Shown here: piece after piece, positions 1 to 5,764 of the stretch | How positions within the stretch are numbered: the stretch's first letter is position 1 | How the letters are laid out: each line of letters starts with the position of its first letter | From: Prevotellaceae bacterium | GTDB taxonomy: Bacteria > Bacteroidota > Bacteroidia > Bacteroidales > UBA932 | Assembly: GCA_031254635.1 (NCBI GenBank) | Contig: JAIRUB010000022.1 | Coordinates: 1-6,021 of the forward strand | DNA length: 6,021 nucleotides | Direction: 5' to 3' | The notes under the pieces: generated by a model | What the model was told of the DNA's origin: nothing | Database searches by the model: none | What the model saw: the letters and a program-made list of their open reading frames with translations, nothing else | Translations under genes and position numbers: made by a program

Positions 1-1107
1 ATCATCGAAAGAAATGCCGCCGGCAGTGATTACCGCTCGCTCGTAACCTTGATAGCCAGACATATTCATAGCCCAACATTGCAGTTGCTGCAATAGTTTG
101 TTGAGGCTTGTATTGCTGAGTTCCGACACCTTGCGCTGCTGCGCAAAGCCTCCTACTGCTGCAAAGTTTGCCACCAAAGCGGCAGGCATATATTTACGAA
201 GTAAGGCGCCAATGGTACTACCGGCTAATGTCTCCACATCGTTGAAGAAACGTTTTTGCAGTTCTTCAAAAGGAATTGCCGGTTTAAGATTGAGTACAAA
301 AGTTACTTTCTTTCCTTGTTCAAAAGCGGCAATGGCTGCACGGCTAAGACGCAATACTGCCGGACCTTCCATACCTGTTTCATTGAAACTGATTTCGCCA
401 AATTCTGTATCTTTTTTCCCGTCGTCAATCCATAATTCCAACTCAATGTTACGTAAAACTAGTCCATTCAAAGAGGAAATGTGTTTATGCAGATGAATGC
501 CGGTTAACGAGGGATGGAGCGGAGTAATGCTGTGTCCGCTTTCTTGCGCTAAGCGATAGCCGTCGCCCGTGGAGCCGGTAGCAGGGTAGGAGAGACCCCC
601 TGTGGCAACAATGAAGGCTTTGCCTGCATACACGGCAGTATGCGGGCGATGTTTGACTTCTACTGCCGTAATGAGGGAATCTTGTTGGTGAAAATTTATT
701 GCTTCGGCATGATTCATAATTGTTACACCTTGCGCTTTTACCCACTTGCAGAGCGCTTCGGCAACATCAAAAGCATTTTGAGAAAGAGGAAAAATCCTGT
801 TGCCGCGTTCCACAACCGTAGGCAATCCGATTTGTTCCAAAAAACCGACTAAATCAGTATTGGAAAAATTATAAAAAGCAGGCTTAAAAAAACGATGGTT
901 AGGAAAGACATGTTTCGAAAAATCTTCCCAGGCTTGGGCGTTGGAAATATTACATCTTCCCTTGCCGGTAATACGTAATTTCCGCAAAGGTTTTTCCATT
1001 TTTTCCAACAGCAACACTCGCTGTTTGCGGCTTGCTGCTTGCCCTGCAGCCATCATCCCTGCAGGGCCGCCCCCGATAACAATTAAATCGTATCTCTCTT
1101 TTATCAC
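1..1107 (-). CDS. BaiN/HI0933-family NAD(P)/FAD-dependent flavoprotein, 3' end cut by window edge
   Basis: This reads leftward as 369 uninterrupted codons and leaves the window before its stop. The family is usually about 400 residues, so roughly the last 40 are missing. Seen: an N-terminal dinucleotide-binding motif DLIVIGGGPAGMMAAG (residues 7-22), an acidic residue ending the second strand (LLLEK, E35), the family signature TGKGRCNISN (47-56), a second signature ATGGLSYPATGSTGDGY (168-184), GMEGPA (245-250), and AVITAGGISF near the visible end. These identify the HI0933/YhiN/BaiN flavoprotein family. Members bind FAD in the cytoplasm, but their substrates are mostly unknown, so none is assigned. 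The GTG start at 1107 is chosen because it overlaps the upstream gene's TGA stop as GTGA and puts the Rossmann motif at the usual distance. The overlap suggests translational coupling with the small gene before it. Confidence 0.93.
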   Translation of the reverse strand, partial: MIKERYDLIVIGGGPAGMMAAGQAASRKQRVLLLEKMEKPLRKLRITGKGRCNISNAQAWEDFSKHVFPNHRFFKPAFYNFSNTDLVGFLEQIGLPTVVERGNRIFPLSQNAFDVAEALCKWVKAQGVTIMNHAEAINFHQQDSLITAVEVKHRPHTAVYAGKAFIVATGGLSYPATGSTGDGYRLAQESGHSITPLHPSLTGIHLHKHISSLNGLVLRNIELELWIDDGKKDTEFGEISFNETGMEGPAVLRLSRAAIAAFEQGKKVTFVLNLKPAIPFEELQKRFFNDVETLAGSTIGALLRKYMPAALVANFAAVGGFAQQRKVSELSNTSLNKLLQQLQCWAMNMSGYQGYERAVITAGGISFDD

Positions 1108-1370
1108 TTGAGTTTAATGCCTCTCACGGCTAAAATTTTTTGTGCGAAACGCAGAATCGTCGGGTCGTCGAATGTTACGAGGCCTCCCTCGGCGCCCCCC
1201 TGTTCATAATGCACTCCATCACCTATTACTTTGAAATTGTCAGCGCCAAAATAATTGCGAATAGTGTCGGCTTCAGTATTTAACAATTCGGCAATCCGTT
1301 GCATGCTACCATGTGGAAGCGCATGTTTAATGCGGCGCAAGTCATTAAAAGAGATGTTAATCCGCTCCAT
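1104..1370 (-). CDS. Small conserved putative DNA-binding protein (88 aa)
   Basis: An 88-residue soluble protein with no signal peptide or membrane segment. The N-terminal half (FNDLRRIKHALPHGSMQRIA, then AELLNTEADTIRNYFG, about residues 8-42) reads like a helix-turn-helix: a helix, a G-S-M turn, then a second helix with the pattern LN-E-TIRNYF. The C-terminal half contains a glycine-rich turn (EQGGAEGG) and a helix FDDPTILRFAQKIL. I recognise the general pattern from small Bacteroidota proteins annotated only as DNA-binding. Its target and role are unknown. It is the first gene of the leftward pair and its TGA stop overlaps the GTG of the flavoprotein gene by four bases, so the two are probably co-transcribed. 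The ATG at 1368-1370 is the only sensible start. No Shine-Dalgarno sequence precedes it, as is usual in Bacteroidota. DNA binding is inferred from the fold pattern only. Confidence 0.8.
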   Translation of the reverse strand: MERINISFNDLRRIKHALPHGSMQRIAELLNTEADTIRNYFGADNFKVIGDGVHYEQGGAEGGLVTFDDPTILRFAQKILAVRGIKLK

Positions 1371-1406
1371 AGCTGTATTAGTTATTTATATGGTTATAAA
1401 GCGCCA

Positions 1407-1414
1407 TAAAGGTA
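1407..1414 (-). promoter_or_regulatory. Possible -7 box for the leftward operon
   Basis: On the minus strand this reads TACCTTTA, matching the Bacteroidota -7 consensus TAnnTTTG except for the last base. It lies about 37 bases before the ATG of the small DNA-binding gene. A T-rich stretch occupies the -33 region but has no clear TTTG. It is weak, and offered as the best candidate in the divergent intergenic region. Confidence 0.25.
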
Positions 1415-1441
1415 GGATTTTTTTTCCTAATAAAAAAATAT

Positions 1442-1449
1442 TAACTTTG
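1442..1449 (+). promoter_or_regulatory. Bacteroidota-type -7 promoter box for the Ca2+-ATPase gene
   Basis: The sequence TAACTTTG matches the Bacteroidota primary sigma factor -7 consensus TAnnTTTG exactly. It ends 24 bases before the ATG at 1474, giving a short leader of about 15-20 nt, typical of the phylum. The -33 region about 20 bases upstream is an oligo-T run (1418-1425) rather than a clean TTTG. That run is flanked by TAGGA and TCCTA, a small inverted repeat (1413-1429). The position also supports 1474 as the true start, since any start further upstream would lie before the predicted transcript. Confidence 0.6.
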
Positions 1450-1473
1450 AATCTTGTATTTATTTTTAATAAG

Positions 1474-4089
1474 ATGAAATATAGCGGTTTAACCGATGAA
1501 CAAGTAATACAAAATCGCCAATCGTTTGGTAGTAACGACCTTACACCACCGCCCCGACATGTTTGGTGGAAACTATTGTTGTCGAAGTTTAACGACCCGA
1601 TAATAAAGCTGTTACTCTTTACTGCAACCATAGCCTTAGGCTTAGGATTTTTTGAAGACTCATTTATAGAAGGGGCAGGAATTATGGCAGCTGTGCTGTT
1701 AGCCACCCTAATAGCTTTTTTTAATGAATTTCAGGCCGAAAAAGAATTTGATATCCTTAACCGCGTAAATGATGAAATGCCGGTAAAGGTAATTCGCCAC
1801 GGACAAGCTACTAAAGTTTCTAAACGTGAATTAGTTGTAGGCGATATTGCGCTTTTGGAACAAGGCGATGAGATTCCGGCCGACGGGCATTTGTTGGAAT
1901 CTTTTAGTTTATGCGTAAACGAAAGCGCTTTGAACGGCGAGTCTATGCCTGCCTTTAAATCGGTGGTTGTTCCCGAACATTATGAAACGGCTTATGCCCC
2001 GAATGCAGTATTGCGCGGAACAGTAGTTACCGAAGGACAAGGCGTTATGGAAGTAACTGTTGTGGGCGATGCTTCCGAAATCGGACAAACTGCACGGGAA
2101 GCCGCGGCTATCAATACCGAGCAAACACCTTTGAATAAACAGTTGAACAGACTGAGCGGCCTGATTGGCAAATTAGGTTTTATTGTTGCGGGAAGCATCT
2201 TTGTTCTTCTTGTTGCACGCAGTTTGTTAACACAGGAGATTACCTTTCCTTTCGACCATCTTGAAGAATGGTCGATATTACTGACTTATTTTATGGTGAC
2301 GGTAACCATCATTGTGGCTGCTGTTCCCGAAGGATTGGCCATGAGTGTAACCCTCAGCTTAGCTTACAGTATGCGCCGCATGACTCGCACCAATAACCTT
2401 GTGCGCCGTATGCACGCTACCGAAACTATGGGCGCTACAACAGTGATTTGTACCGATAAAACAGGAACGCTTACCCAAAATGAAATGCGGGTACATGCCG
2501 AGCATTTTGACATTATTTCCAAAGATAAGGATACCTTAATAATAGAATCTATTGCACTAAACACCACAGCGCACCTTGATTGTAGCAACCCTGACTCCGT
2601 AGTACCGGTGGGCAATCCTACAGAAGGTGCGCTATTGTTGTGGTTGAATAATCGTCAGGTTGATTACGAAAGGCTCCGTGAAGAAGGGAAAATTATTGAC
2701 CGTTTATTGTTCACTACGGAAAATAAATTCATGGCTACACGTTGCTTGTCGCCGTCCACAGGCAAAAATATCCTCTATGTGAAAGGAGCGCCTGAAGTGA
2801 TTATGAAGCGTTGCGCAGCAATTCCTGCCGACGTTCAATCATTGCTGAGCAGCTACCAGCAGCGCGGTATGCGTACCTTGGCTTTTGCGTATAAAGAAAT
2901 GGCGGATACAGACAAAGGCGCCTTGTTGGATTTGTCGAATGAACTTACCTACTTGGGCTTCGTAGCCATTGCCGACCCTGTGCGCACAGATGTGACTGAA
3001 GCAATTAAAAATTGTATGGAGGCCGGCATCGAAGTGAAAATAATTACCGGCGACACCGCTGCTACAGCTACTGAAGTAGCCCGCCAAATAGGCTTGTGGC
3101 AGCCTTCCGATAGCGCCGACAAGCAAATTACCGGCGCTGAATTTGCCGCCTTGTCCGACGAAGAGGCTAAACAGGCAGCGCTTCGTATTAAAATAATGTC
3201 GCGCGCCCGTCCTGCCGATAAATTACGTTTGGTAAAATTACTACAGCAGCAAGGCGCTGTGGTAGCAGTAACAGGCGATGGTATCAACGATGCGCCTGCT
3301 TTGAATTTTGCCAATGTAGGCCTTTCCATGGGCTCCGGCACTTCTGTAGCCAAGGAAGCCAGCGATATTGTACTGCTCGACGACTCATTCAGCAGCATAG
3401 TGAATGCCGTGCGCTGGGGACGTTCGCTCTACCGGAATATCCAACGCTTTCTTCAGTTTCAATTAACCATTAACGTCTTGGCGCTGATGGTGGCATTCTT
3501 AGGCCCATTTATCGGAGTTACCTTGCCGTTTACTGCGATACAAATGCTATGGGTAAATCTTATTATGGATACCTTTGCCGCATTAGCATTGGCTACCGAG
3601 CCACCCGATAATAGTGTGATGCACCATAAACCACGCAAGGTAAGCGATTTTATTATTACGCCCTTTATGGCTAAAAATATATTTATTACGGCAGGAATAT
3701 TCTTGTGCCTTTTATTAGGATTATTGATTTTCTATGTTCCGGCAAATATCGGCCATTCTGTGCCTTCGGTAGAACTTTCGGTATTTTTCACGGTATTCGT
3801 GCTGCTGCAGTTCTGGAATTTATTTAATGTCCGCTGTTCAGGCACTACCCGCTCAACTTTTCGCGATTTATTCCAAAACAAACCCTTCCTGTTGATTGCT
3901 GCCACTATTTTAATTATGCAGGTAGTGATTATACAGTGCGGCGGAGCAGTATTCCGCACCGAGCCGCTAAGCTTGCCTGCTTGGATTTATATTATTGCAG
4001 GAACCTCGCTCGTACTTTGGGTAGGGGAAATTCTTCGGGCAGTACAACGGAAAGCAGTGAACAATGAAGGGTACAAGGTGAAAAGGTAA
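1474..4089 (+). CDS. PMCA-type Ca2+-transporting P-type ATPase
   Basis: An 871-residue inner-membrane P2B-like ATPase that probably exports Ca2+ using ATP. Seen: an N-terminal cation-ATPase domain (about 1-35), TM1-TM2 (43-60, 66-85), an actuator domain with the loop LNGES (153-157) where families usually have TGES, TM3 (234-252), TM4 with PEGL (285-288), the phosphorylated aspartate D328 in DKTGTLTQNE, KGAPE (437-441) in the nucleotide-binding domain, and the hinge motif GDGINDAPA (601-609). Six C-terminal membrane segments follow. TM6 carries WVNLIMDTFAALALATEPP (N695, D699), the PMCA-type signature, and TM5 has N667. With E286 these form a PMCA-like Ca2+ site II, so one Ca2+ per ATP is inferred. 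The open frame extends upstream to 1255, but 1474 is chosen because the family begins here (KYSGLTDEQV) and the promoter lies just before it. The last residues (YKVKR) and the stop come from a dispersed repeat. Confidence 0.95.
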   Translation: MKYSGLTDEQVIQNRQSFGSNDLTPPPRHVWWKLLLSKFNDPIIKLLLFTATIALGLGFFEDSFIEGAGIMAAVLLATLIAFFNEFQAEKEFDILNRVNDEMPVKVIRHGQATKVSKRELVVGDIALLEQGDEIPADGHLLESFSLCVNESALNGESMPAFKSVVVPEHYETAYAPNAVLRGTVVTEGQGVMEVTVVGDASEIGQTAREAAAINTEQTPLNKQLNRLSGLIGKLGFIVAGSIFVLLVARSLLTQEITFPFDHLEEWSILLTYFMVTVTIIVAAVPEGLAMSVTLSLAYSMRRMTRTNNLVRRMHATETMGATTVICTDKTGTLTQNEMRVHAEHFDIISKDKDTLIIESIALNTTAHLDCSNPDSVVPVGNPTEGALLLWLNNRQVDYERLREEGKIIDRLLFTTENKFMATRCLSPSTGKNILYVKGAPEVIMKRCAAIPADVQSLLSSYQQRGMRTLAFAYKEMADTDKGALLDLSNELTYLGFVAIADPVRTDVTEAIKNCMEAGIEVKIITGDTAATATEVARQIGLWQPSDSADKQITGAEFAALSDEEAKQAALRIKIMSRARPADKLRLVKLLQQQGAVVAVTGDGINDAPALNFANVGLSMGSGTSVAKEASDIVLLDDSFSSIVNAVRWGRSLYRNIQRFLQFQLTINVLALMVAFLGPFIGVTLPFTAIQMLWVNLIMDTFAALALATEPPDNSVMHHKPRKVSDFIITPFMAKNIFITAGIFLCLLLGLLIFYVPANIGHSVPSVELSVFFTVFVLLQFWNLFNVRCSGTTRSTFRDLFQNKPFLLIAATILIMQVVIIQCGGAVFRTEPLSLPAWIYIIAGTSLVLWVGEILRAVQRKAVNNEGYKVKR

Positions 4090-4131
4090 AGGGTGAAAAG
4101 TGCTAAGTACGGCGGGGTACGGAGTGAAAAG
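4070..4131 (+). repeat. Dispersed GGTAAAGGGTGAAA repeat, copy A, over the ATPase stop codon
   Basis: The 16-base core GGTAAAGGGTGAAAAG lies at 4085-4100, and the ATPase TAA stop (4087-4089) is inside it. It is preceded by GGTACAAGGTGAAAA (4070-4084), so the repeat encodes the protein's last few residues. A degenerate third GTGAAAAG unit occurs at 4124-4131. The core is identical to copy B at 4662-4677 and shares 14 bases with copy C at 5619-5632. Confidence 0.75.
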
Positions 4132-4244
4132 TTAGGACGTAAGATTTTGCGCCAGAAATTATAGAATGATGAATATATGAATTATTGTATTATGGATTTA
4201 TTAAGGAATAAAATAACCAAATCAACAATTAAACAATAATAAAA
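4132..4244. other. A/T-rich intergenic leader without a recognisable promoter
   Basis: This stretch is A/T-rich, ends in AATAATAAAA directly before the thioesterase ATG, and has no Shine-Dalgarno sequence. I found no exact TAnnTTTG box. The nearest approach is TAAGATTTTG at 4140-4149, which has one base too many between TA and TTTG. No terminator hairpin for the ATPase gene is evident here, so read-through into the thioesterase gene is possible. Confidence 0.4.
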
Positions 4245-4673
4245 ATGCTTTCCTACGAAATGACCCACAGGGTTGCCTATTACGAAACTGATGTCATGGG
4301 ATATGTACATCACTCCAATTATGTCCGCTTTTTTGAAATAGCGCGTACCGAACTGATGCGCACGGCAGGCTATACTTATGCCGAACTGGAAGCTTCAGGA
4401 ATAATGATGCCCATTATAGAAGTACATAGCCGCTACTACCAACCGGGTAAGTACGACGATTTGCTGACTTTTAGAGCCACGATTAAAGAATTGCAGGGAG
4501 TCCGTTTGGTGATAGAATATGAGGTGTTGAATGAGGCAGGAGTTCTGCTGTGCACGGGTTCTACCACTTTAGCTTTTATTGATGCGGTTACCCGTCGTCC
4601 CTGTCGCGCCCCGGAAATTTTTGTTCGTAATATAGTAAACAAAGAAGAGAAAAAGGTACAAGGTAAAGGGTGA
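4245..4673 (+). CDS. 4HBT hotdog-fold acyl-CoA thioesterase (YbgC/FadM-like)
   Basis: A 142-residue cytoplasmic protein of the single-hotdog 4-hydroxybenzoyl-CoA thioesterase superfamily. Seen: the strand plus active-site motif RVAYYETDVMGYVHHSNY (residues 9-26), with D16 at the position of the catalytic aspartate of YbgC-type enzymes. The long hotdog helix VRFFEIARTELMRTAG (27-42) follows, then YQPGKYDDLLTFRATI and a C-terminal strand pair ending TGSTTLAFID. Such enzymes hydrolyse acyl-CoA thioesters, usually as tetramers. Substrate length cannot be read from the sequence. The start at 4245 fits the family; M6 is a less likely alternative. The C-terminus KVQGKG and its TGA stop are encoded by copy B of the dispersed repeat, so the protein is a few residues longer than usual (about 130-137). 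It stands alone between the ATPase gene and the IS remnant. Confidence 0.92.
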   Translation: MLSYEMTHRVAYYETDVMGYVHHSNYVRFFEIARTELMRTAGYTYAELEASGIMMPIIEVHSRYYQPGKYDDLLTFRATIKELQGVRLVIEYEVLNEAGVLLCTGSTTLAFIDAVTRRPCRAPEIFVRNIVNKEEKKVQGKG

Positions 4674-4678
4674 AAAGG
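4655..4678 (+). repeat. Dispersed repeat, copy B, over the thioesterase stop codon
   Basis: The block GGTACAAGGTAAAGGGTG begins at 4655 and its core at 4662-4677 is identical to that of copy A. The TGA stop of the thioesterase gene (4671-4673) lies inside the core, in a different phase from copy A, where the TAA part serves as stop. Bases 4669-4678 (GGTGAAAAGG) can pair with the inverted copy at 4702-4711. Confidence 0.75.
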
Positions 4679-4694
4679 CACAAAATGCTTGTAT

Positions 4695-4711
4695 CATTTA
4701 CCCTTTTCACC
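4695..4711 (-). repeat. Inverted copy D of the dispersed repeat
   Basis: On the minus strand this reads GGTGAAAAGGGTAAATG, which matches part of copy A (GGTGAAAAGGTAAA, 4077-4090) with one extra G. It faces copy B across 23 bases, giving a perfect 10-bp inverted repeat (4669-4678 with 4702-4711), and it overlaps the left arm of the hairpin before the transposase remnant. Confidence 0.55.
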
Positions 4712-4741
4712 TCTTTAAGCGGTAGCTTAAAAGAGGTGAAA
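4705..4741 (+). promoter_or_regulatory. 16-bp hairpin sequestering the Shine-Dalgarno of the transposase remnant
   Basis: The arms 4705-4720 and 4725-4741 pair over 16 bases with a single bulged A, around a four-base loop GGTA. The right arm contains AGAGGTG, a strong Shine-Dalgarno sequence spaced four bases from the ATG at 4743, so the ribosome site is buried when the transcript starts upstream. This resembles the known strategy by which some insertion sequences block translation from external read-through transcripts. Upstream copy B can instead pair with 4702-4711, so two structures exclude each other. No T tract follows, so it is not an intrinsic terminator. Confidence 0.65.
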
Positions 4742-4742
4742 C

Positions 4743-4973
4743 ATGAATCAAAGACAAAGACGAAAATTCAGCAACGAATTTAAAGCAAAATACGAACATA
4801 TCTATTTACATGTATACCAAACCGGAAATGAACTTTGGGGCGGATTAGATAGCTATTTTCAATTCTACAACAAAGACCGATTACATCAAAATCTCAATTA
4901 TAAAACACCCTGTCAATACTATAGTAAAGCGGCTCGAAAAACAAACACAAAAATTTTTTTTAATTTAAAATAA
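4743..4973 (+). pseudogene. IS3-family transposase remnant: OrfA start fused in frame to OrfB end
   Basis: The 76-residue frame is a chimera. Residues 1-16 (MNQRQRRKFSNEFKAK) are the start of an IS3-family OrfA, normally followed by a helix-turn-helix and leucine zipper. From residue 17 (YEHIYLHVYQTGNEL, then LDSYFQFYNKDRLHQNLNY and KTP) it is the C-terminal end of OrfB, the rve integrase domain. The typical N-K-D/E-R-x-H-Q-x-L motif is plain. All catalytic DDE residues are lost, because the last E normally lies about ten residues before the YEHIY stretch. The junction falls at GCAAAATAC (4786-4794), where A-rich microhomology between OrfA (KAK) and OrfB (VKYE) could have guided the deletion. 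The fusion stayed in frame and has no internal stop, so a short peptide might be made, but it is unlikely to have transposase activity. Confidence 0.85.
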
Positions 4974-4980
4974 TTTATGG

Positions 4981-4988
4981 TAAATTTG
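4981..4988 (+). promoter_or_regulatory. Promoter-like -7 box upstream of slyD
   Basis: TAAATTTG matches the TAnnTTTG consensus exactly and starts eight bases after the transposase remnant's stop. Initiation here would give a leader of about 95-100 nt into slyD, crossing the probable IS right end. The -33 region is an oligo-T run without TTTG. No other exact box lies before slyD, so this is the best candidate for its promoter. Whether it is IS-borne or native is unresolved. Confidence 0.45.
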
Positions 4989-5021
4989 CACCGGCAAACA
5001 CTAAGCGAACATCTTGAAAAA

Positions 5022-5056
5022 GGAGTTTTATTGTCTAACAATTGGGGAGTACCTCA
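5022..5056 (-). repeat. Probable right terminal sequence of the IS3 element
   Basis: Read on the minus strand, this begins TGAGGTACTCCCCAATTGTT and continues into AGACAATAAAA. IS3-family ends commonly run TGa, then a CCCC block, then an A/T-rich stretch and TTAGACA, so the resemblance is good. It lies 83 bases after the OrfB stop, a normal distance. No left partner was found, so this rests on resemblance to the family pattern only. Confidence 0.5.
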
Positions 5057-5090
5057 TTTTATAAAATTAAACATTAATCATTAGAAAAAC

Positions 5091-5618
5091 ATGATTGTAG
5101 AAACAAACAAAGTAATATCACTCAGCTACGAACTGAAGGTTGACGGTGAAGTGATTGAAACGGTGAAAGCCGAAAAACCCATGCAGTTTATTTTCGGTTC
5201 GGGCTATTTGTTGCCGAAATTTGAATCGCATATTGCCGGTAAAAATGTCGGCGATACTTTTGAATTTACCTTGGCTGCTGCTGATGCCTATGGCGAGCAT
5301 GATCCAAATGCTATTGTAGAACTTCCGAAGCACCTTTTTGAAATTGAGGGTAAAATTGAAGAGGGGCTGCTAACCGTAGGTAAGGTGTTACCAATGTCCG
5401 ATTCAGAGGGCAATCGTTTTCATGGTACTGTTGAAAAAGTACTTGAGGATGTGATTGTTATGGACTTTAACCATGCCTTAGCCGGCGATGAACTGCATTT
5501 CAGTGGCCAAGTAGTAGCCGTGCGTGAAGCTACTCAGGAAGAACTTGTTAACGGCTTGTATGGTGAACGTGCCGGCTGTAAACCCAGCGATTGCGGCGAC
5601 TGTAGCGGCTGTAGTTAA
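5091..5618 (+). CDS. slyD: SlyD-type FKBP peptidyl-prolyl isomerase with Cys-rich metal-binding tail
   Basis: A 175-residue cytoplasmic folding helper. The FKBP domain is split: residues 1-71 carry VISLSYELKVDG, FIFGSGYLLPKFE (33-45), GKNVGDTFEF (50-59) and AADAYGEHD (63-71), and the domain resumes at DFNHALAGDELHF (125-137) through VVAVREATQEEL. Residues about 72-123 form the insert-in-flap chaperone domain characteristic of SlyD. The tail has four cysteines in the pattern C-x4-C-x2-C-x2-C (C163, C168, C171, C174). It replaces the longer His/Cys-rich tail of the E. coli protein and probably binds nickel, zinc or a similar metal. Known family roles are proline isomerisation, holdase activity and metal delivery for nickel enzymes; no nickel enzyme is visible here. 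The ATG at 5091 fits the family start and lacks a Shine-Dalgarno sequence. Copy C of the dispersed repeat follows the stop directly. Confidence 0.95.
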   Translation: MIVETNKVISLSYELKVDGEVIETVKAEKPMQFIFGSGYLLPKFESHIAGKNVGDTFEFTLAAADAYGEHDPNAIVELPKHLFEIEGKIEEGLLTVGKVLPMSDSEGNRFHGTVEKVLEDVIVMDFNHALAGDELHFSGQVVAVREATQEELVNGLYGERAGCKPSDCGDCSGCS

Positions 5619-5644
5619 GGTAAAGGGTGAAAGGTACAGGGTGA
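5619..5644 (+). repeat. Dispersed repeat, copy C, directly after the slyD stop codon
   Basis: GGTAAAGGGTGAAA (5619-5632) is identical over 14 bases to the cores of copies A and B, and starts on the base after the TAA stop (5616-5618). It is followed by GGTACAGGGTGATC, a second degenerate unit resembling the GGTACAAGGTG part of copies A and B in a different order. Confidence 0.75.
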
Positions 5645-5709
5645 TCAATTTAAAAATTTATGGAAACAAAGTATGGTGGCTGATGGTACTGGCAGCATTT
5701 GTTAATTGA
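5641..5709 (+). pseudogene. Possible short hydrophobic gene remnant (22 codons)
   Basis: A GTG-initiated frame starting in copy C reads a short basic stretch (INLKIYGNK) and then VWWLMVLAAFVN before a TGA. The composition resembles the start of the first membrane segment of a transporter or a signal peptide, but it stops after 22 codons. It may be the 5' tip of a lost gene or chance. I do not recognise a family with confidence. Confidence 0.2.
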
Positions 5710-5764
5710 TGTATTAATAAAAAGGTAATTGAGCAATCAATGCTAAGAACACCCATTGATAAAA

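Larger units (their letters stand above)
4705..5056 (+). mobile_element. Internally deleted IS3-family insertion sequence remnant
   Basis: It contains a leader hairpin, the first residues of an IS3-family OrfA, the last part of OrfB and a probable right terminal end. Full IS3-family elements are usually 1.2-1.5 kb, so about 1 kb is missing. The probable right end finishes at 5056. I could not find a matching inverted repeat on the left, so the left boundary is uncertain and the left tip may be lost or replaced by the dispersed repeat. It cannot encode an active transposase. Confidence 0.7.

Noticed and set aside
98..852. Open frames on both strands within the flavoprotein gene (98-496, 485-745, 640-852)
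   Set aside because: They are out of frame with the continuous 369-codon flavoprotein frame, which carries several family signatures, and have no recognisable motifs themselves.
1255..1473. N-terminal extension of the Ca2+-ATPase
   Set aside because: The open frame continues upstream, but it overlaps the opposite-strand small gene, encodes unrelated residues, and lies mostly before the promoter box at 1442-1449. The family start is at 1474.
2949..3398. 149-codon open frame on the minus strand
   Set aside because: It lies wholly inside the ATPase gene opposite highly conserved P-domain motifs, and shows no recognisable protein features.
4977..5084. 35-codon frame between the IS remnant and slyD
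   Set aside because: It overlaps the promoter-like box and the probable IS end, has no ribosome site and resembles no family I know. It is most likely chance.
5524..5709. 61-codon frame overlapping the slyD 3' end
   Set aside because: The first two thirds are an out-of-frame reading of slyD. Only the last 22 codons, treated separately as a possible remnant, lie outside that gene.
5736..5760. Inverted repeat ATCAATG...CATTGAT
   Set aside because: A 7-bp stem with an 11-base loop in A/T-rich DNA, without a T tract or other context, is within what chance would give.
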